A stretch of 64,000 nt of DNA from Chloroflexota bacterium (GTDB taxonomy: Bacteria; Chloroflexota; Anaerolineae; UBA7937; B3-Chlor): the NCBI GenBank assembly GCA_030603665.1, contig JAUVXJ010000007.1, positions 124,001 through 188,000 on the forward strand. Direction: 5' to 3'. Each line of letters starts with the position of its first letter. The stretch's first letter is position 1. The notes beneath the pieces are model-generated. The model saw nothing but the letters and a program-made list of their open reading frames with translations, was not told the origin of the DNA and did no database searches. Position numbers and translations under genes: made by a program. This document shows, piece after piece, positions 62,407 to 64,000 of the stretch.

Positions 62407-62676
62407 CTATGCCTCCTCTGCGGCCTGGATTGTCTGACCTAGTTGCCTGGAAAGCATCAACGTGATCGCGGCAATTGCACGGTCATGCTCAAGGGTTACG
62501 CCCTGGTGGCCCCGCTCCGCTTCCTCCATGAGACTGTCACTGATAGGACCTTCCGGTGCCTTGGCTGCGTCCTTCTCCATAACGAGAGCGAACCTAGCCG
62601 CTTGCTCCGCCCGGTCCAGGTGGACGCTGGCGTGCACTACTGCGTCGTAAACGGCCTGCTTCTGTAGGGCGATCAT
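62407..62676 (-). CDS. small helical element protein
   Basis: An 89-aa protein, mostly helical (VYDAVVHASVHLDRAEQAARFAL ... HDRAIAAITLMLSRQLGQTIQAAEEA). AGGAGGG precedes the ATG at 62676. It overlaps the tiny gene upstream by ATGA. No family recognised. Confidence 0.6.
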   Translation of the reverse strand: MIALQKQAVYDAVVHASVHLDRAEQAARFALVMEKDAAKAPEGPISDSLMEEAERGHQGVTLEHDRAIAAITLMLSRQLGQTIQAAEEA

Positions 62677-62777
62677 CGGTGGCCCTCCTGGTCTCTATCC
62701 CCGCCCGCGTGGGCGTCGTTTCGGACAATCTTCACGGTTTCGCTTCCGTTTCGGTCGTTTCGTTTCGTTTCGTCCAT
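62673..62777 (-). CDS. 34-codon basic element protein coupled to the next gene
   Basis: MDETKRNDRNGSETVKIVRN ... is a very polar 34-aa peptide. GGCGAGGGACC precedes its ATG at 62777. Its TGA overlaps the next ATG (ATGA), a sign of coupled translation. The DNA has CGAAA repeats on this strand. It may be a leader rather than a functional protein. Confidence 0.4.
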   Translation of the reverse strand: MDETKRNDRNGSETVKIVRNDAHAGGDRDQEGHR

Positions 62778-62813
62778 GGTCCCTCGCCCGCGCCCGCGAG
62801 GGGTGGCGGCGGC

Positions 62814-62894
62814 TCACTCGCCCGCGCCCGCCGCCGCATCCTGTGGTATGGCAAGCCGATAGGTGGAGCGCCCGATAGCTAGTAGATCACTCAT
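62814..62894 (-). CDS. 26-codon open frame within an Arg/Ala-coding repeat region
   Basis: MSDLLAIGRSTYRLAIPQD ... is 26 aa. Just upstream the same frame encodes a similar unit (GRATYAIATPQNE), so two copies of a GR(A/S)TYxxAxPQ unit lie in tandem, the first after a TAG with no start codon. No ribosome-binding site is seen. Low support. Confidence 0.2.
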   Translation of the reverse strand: MSDLLAIGRSTYRLAIPQDAAAGAGE

Positions 62895-62952
62895 CGCCCG
62901 CGCCGCCGCCTCATTCTGGGGCGTGGCTATGGCATAGGTGGCGCGCCCCTAC

Positions 62953-63222
62953 TCATGCGCCACCGCCGCGAGGTGCGTCCGCCGCCGCGAGGTGCGCCGC
63001 GTAACGTATGGCGTCCGCTTTGTAATGGGACCCTTCCGTGTCCGCCGCATCCGCCGCCGCCGCAAGGACCCGCAGTATCGACGCCACCGCCACCGCCACC
63101 GCCACCGCCGCCGCGTCCGTGTCCGCCGCATCCGCCGTGCCTGCATCGCCCGCCCGTATGTCTGCGAGGTGCGCCGCGCCTGCATCGCCCGCCACCGCCG
63201 CCCGCCCGTAGTCCGTAGTCAC
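62953..63222 (-). CDS. Ala/Asp-rich small element protein
   Basis: An 89-aa protein starting with GTG at 63222 that overlaps the previous stop (GTGA). It repeats AGDAG(A/T)A, DAADTDAAAVAVAVAVAS and similar Ala/Val/Asp runs, encoded by GCGGCG- and GGCGGT-type repeats. A C-terminal helix contains HYKADAIRYAAHLAAADAP. Likely an expanded low-complexity phage protein. Confidence 0.5.
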   Translation of the reverse strand: MTTDYGRAAVAGDAGAAHLADIRAGDAGTADAADTDAAAVAVAVAVASILRVLAAAADAADTEGSHYKADAIRYAAHLAAADAPRGGGA

Positions 63223-63530
63223 CGCCCGCCCTCCTCCGCAAGTACATCCAGCGCCACAAGCGCCGCCGTTGCCGCACCTGCAATGGTGGCGACTGCATCC
63301 GCAAGCGTCGCCGCCGCGAGGTCTTCGGCATCCAGCGCCGCCGCGATCTCGCGGGCTTCCGTGATCTCCCTCTGCCTCCAGTCGCACAGGCCTTCCGTGT
63401 CCATCGCTGCGAGGTCCGCCGCATACGGATGCCGCGCGAGGTAGTCTGCCCGCTCCAGGTCCGTCAAAGGTACATTGACTCCAGGGTCCGTGATCAATCG
63501 AACGCCCGCCGCCGTGTCCGTGATAATCAT
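63219..63530 (-). CDS. small element protein
   Basis: A 103-aa protein. MIITDTAAGVRLITDPG begins the sequence, then LTDLERADYLARHPYAADLAAMDTEGLCDWRQREITEAREIAAAL, and an Ala-rich helix at the end. The ATG at 63530 follows GGAGG by 7 nt and overlaps the stop of the previous gene. Longer frames upstream lack such signals. Function unknown. Confidence 0.6.
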   Translation of the reverse strand: MIITDTAAGVRLITDPGVNVPLTDLERADYLARHPYAADLAAMDTEGLCDWRQREITEAREIAAALDAEDLAAATLADAVATIAGAATAALVALDVLAEEGGR

Positions 63531-63733
63531 CTGGCAGCCTCCATCTGGAGCGCCCGCGCCGTTGCCGCCGCTCGCAGTGCGTCGAGGTCCGCCGCTCGTT
63601 GTGCATCCTGCATCCGCGCCGCGAGGTCCGTCCGCGCTTGCGCCCGCGCCCGCATTGCGTCCGCGAGGTCCGCCCGCTTGTGTGCACCGGCATGCCGCCA
63701 CCGCCGATGCGCGCAACGTCCGCCCGTGTCCAT
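63527..63733 (-). CDS. small Ala/Arg-rich element protein
   Basis: A 68-aa protein, mostly a long amphipathic helix (KRADLADAMRARAQARTDLAARMQDAQRAADLDALRAAATARALQ). AGGAGG lies just before the ATG at 63733. It ends overlapping the next ATG. Probably the first gene of the tiny-gene operon running left. Confidence 0.55.
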   Translation of the reverse strand: MDTGGRCAHRRWRHAGAHKRADLADAMRARAQARTDLAARMQDAQRAADLDALRAAATARALQMEAAR

Positions 63734-63819
63734 AGCCTGCCTCCTGTCTTGACTCTGGTTCGCCGCCGCGCCCGCCGCGCGGTGGCTCCATAACCAGGAT
63801 ACCACTTCCCACAGTCGCC

Positions 63820-63840
63820 CCCGCGCGCAGAGCGCGCGGG
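63820..63840. promoter_or_regulatory. G+C-rich 9-bp inverted repeat in a divergent region
   Basis: CCCGCGCGC-AGA-GCGCGCGGG. It lies between the leftward tiny-gene operon (63733) and the rightward gene (63937), so it could be an operator. No clear promoter is seen next to it. Confidence 0.35.
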
Positions 63841-63936
63841 CTTCGGCAATCCACCCCATGCATTGTGATGAGTTGGAGTTTCTGAGGAGCAGGCGGTGCA
63901 CCTATGGCGTGCGAGGTGACTAGGAGGAAAGGGACG

Positions 63937-64000
63937 ATGCTTGCGCGGAGGCGTGGCGCAACTGTGCGTCTCTCCCCCATGATCGGCGAGGCGAGAGACA
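63937..64000 (+). CDS. 5' end of a rightward element gene, cut by the window edge
   Basis: AGGAGGAAAGGGACG lies directly before an ATG at 63937, which opens MLARRRGATVRLSPMIGEARD to the edge. It is divergent from the tiny-gene operon. The visible part is too short to identify. Confidence 0.5.
   Translation, partial: MLARRRGATVRLSPMIGEARD

Larger units (their letters stand above)
50464..64000. mobile_element. integrated phage- or plasmid-like element(s), right end outside the window
   Basis: From the comM junction to the window edge nearly all genes are on the minus strand and of mobile type: serine recombinase, ribbon-helix-helix protein, prim-pol/SF3 helicase, tyrosine integrase, SNF2 helicase and many small unknown proteins. 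The comM C-terminal half does not reappear. Two different recombinases and a 1.8 kb gene-poor gap (56070-57903) between them suggest either one composite element or two adjacent ones. No capsid, tail, terminase, relaxase or resistance gene is seen. Confidence 0.75.

Noticed and set aside
62953..63849. 298-codon minus-strand frame rich in Gly/Arg
   Set aside because: Only its last third (from GTG at 63222) has a coupled start; the rest is a shifted reading of the small genes at 63219-63733.

Overview
The window is about 60% G+C and bacterial. Exported proteins with Thr/Pro-rich stalks, a PEP-CTERM sorting tail, CSLREA-type parallel beta-helix proteins, an AmmeMemoRadiSam radical-SAM enzyme and a bacterial eRF1-like (VLRF1) protein together suggest an anaerobic or facultative Chloroflexota (Anaerolineae-like) genome, probably a metagenome-assembled contig. 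This assignment is inferred from gene style, not from a marker phylogeny. Many genes sit behind near-consensus sigma-70 promoters (TTGACA/T, 17 bp, TATAAT/TATACT).

Chromosomal part, about 1-50.4 kb. It opens with selA (selenocysteine synthesis), a class A penicillin-binding protein with a Thr/Pro tail, a tandem helix-turn-helix protein, VLRF1, AmrS, a decayed DUF72 gene, a LysM-M23 peptidase and rho. A minus-strand operon follows: response regulator-GGDEF, MoxR, DUF58 and GNAT. Next come efp, a PhzF isomerase, a fused magnesium-chelatase I/D ATPase and an old-yellow-enzyme oxidoreductase. At 21.3-26.3 kb lies an envelope island of three tandem stalked proteins with a related N-terminal helical domain, tRNA-Leu(CAA), an ECF sigma factor and its zinc-finger anti-sigma factor. 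The section from 26.4 to 40.8 kb holds a CoA-ligase alpha subunit, a frameshifted DUF89 gene, cutA, a beta-sandwich-like protein, PEP synthase, a beta-helix/membrane fusion, a three-gene surface module (small membrane protein, methyltransferase, membrane sulfatase-like enzyme), rubrerythrin and an isochorismatase-like hydrolase.

From 40.8 to 50.4 kb the chromosome looks rearranged. It carries a duplicated isochorismatase tail, broken DUF6544-like, SnoaL-like and comM fragments, a dispersed 38-bp repeat, an osmC gene, two large exported proteins, and a PEP-CTERM gene interrupted by one in-frame UGA followed by a hairpin.

Mobile part, about 50.46-64 kb and running off the right edge. comM/yifB is cut after its N-terminal ~218 codons, exactly where a large serine recombinase gene begins on the other strand. 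Beyond it lie a ribbon-helix-helix protein, a prim-pol/SF3 primase-helicase, small phage-type proteins, a 1.8 kb gene-poor gap, a tyrosine integrase with a 12-6-12 bp inverted repeat beside its start, an SNF2 helicase, a Cys-rich protein and a run of tiny overlapping Ala-rich genes. No capsid, terminase or conjugation gene is visible. The missing half of comM is not seen further right, so the far end of the element is probably outside the window, and two nested elements are possible.
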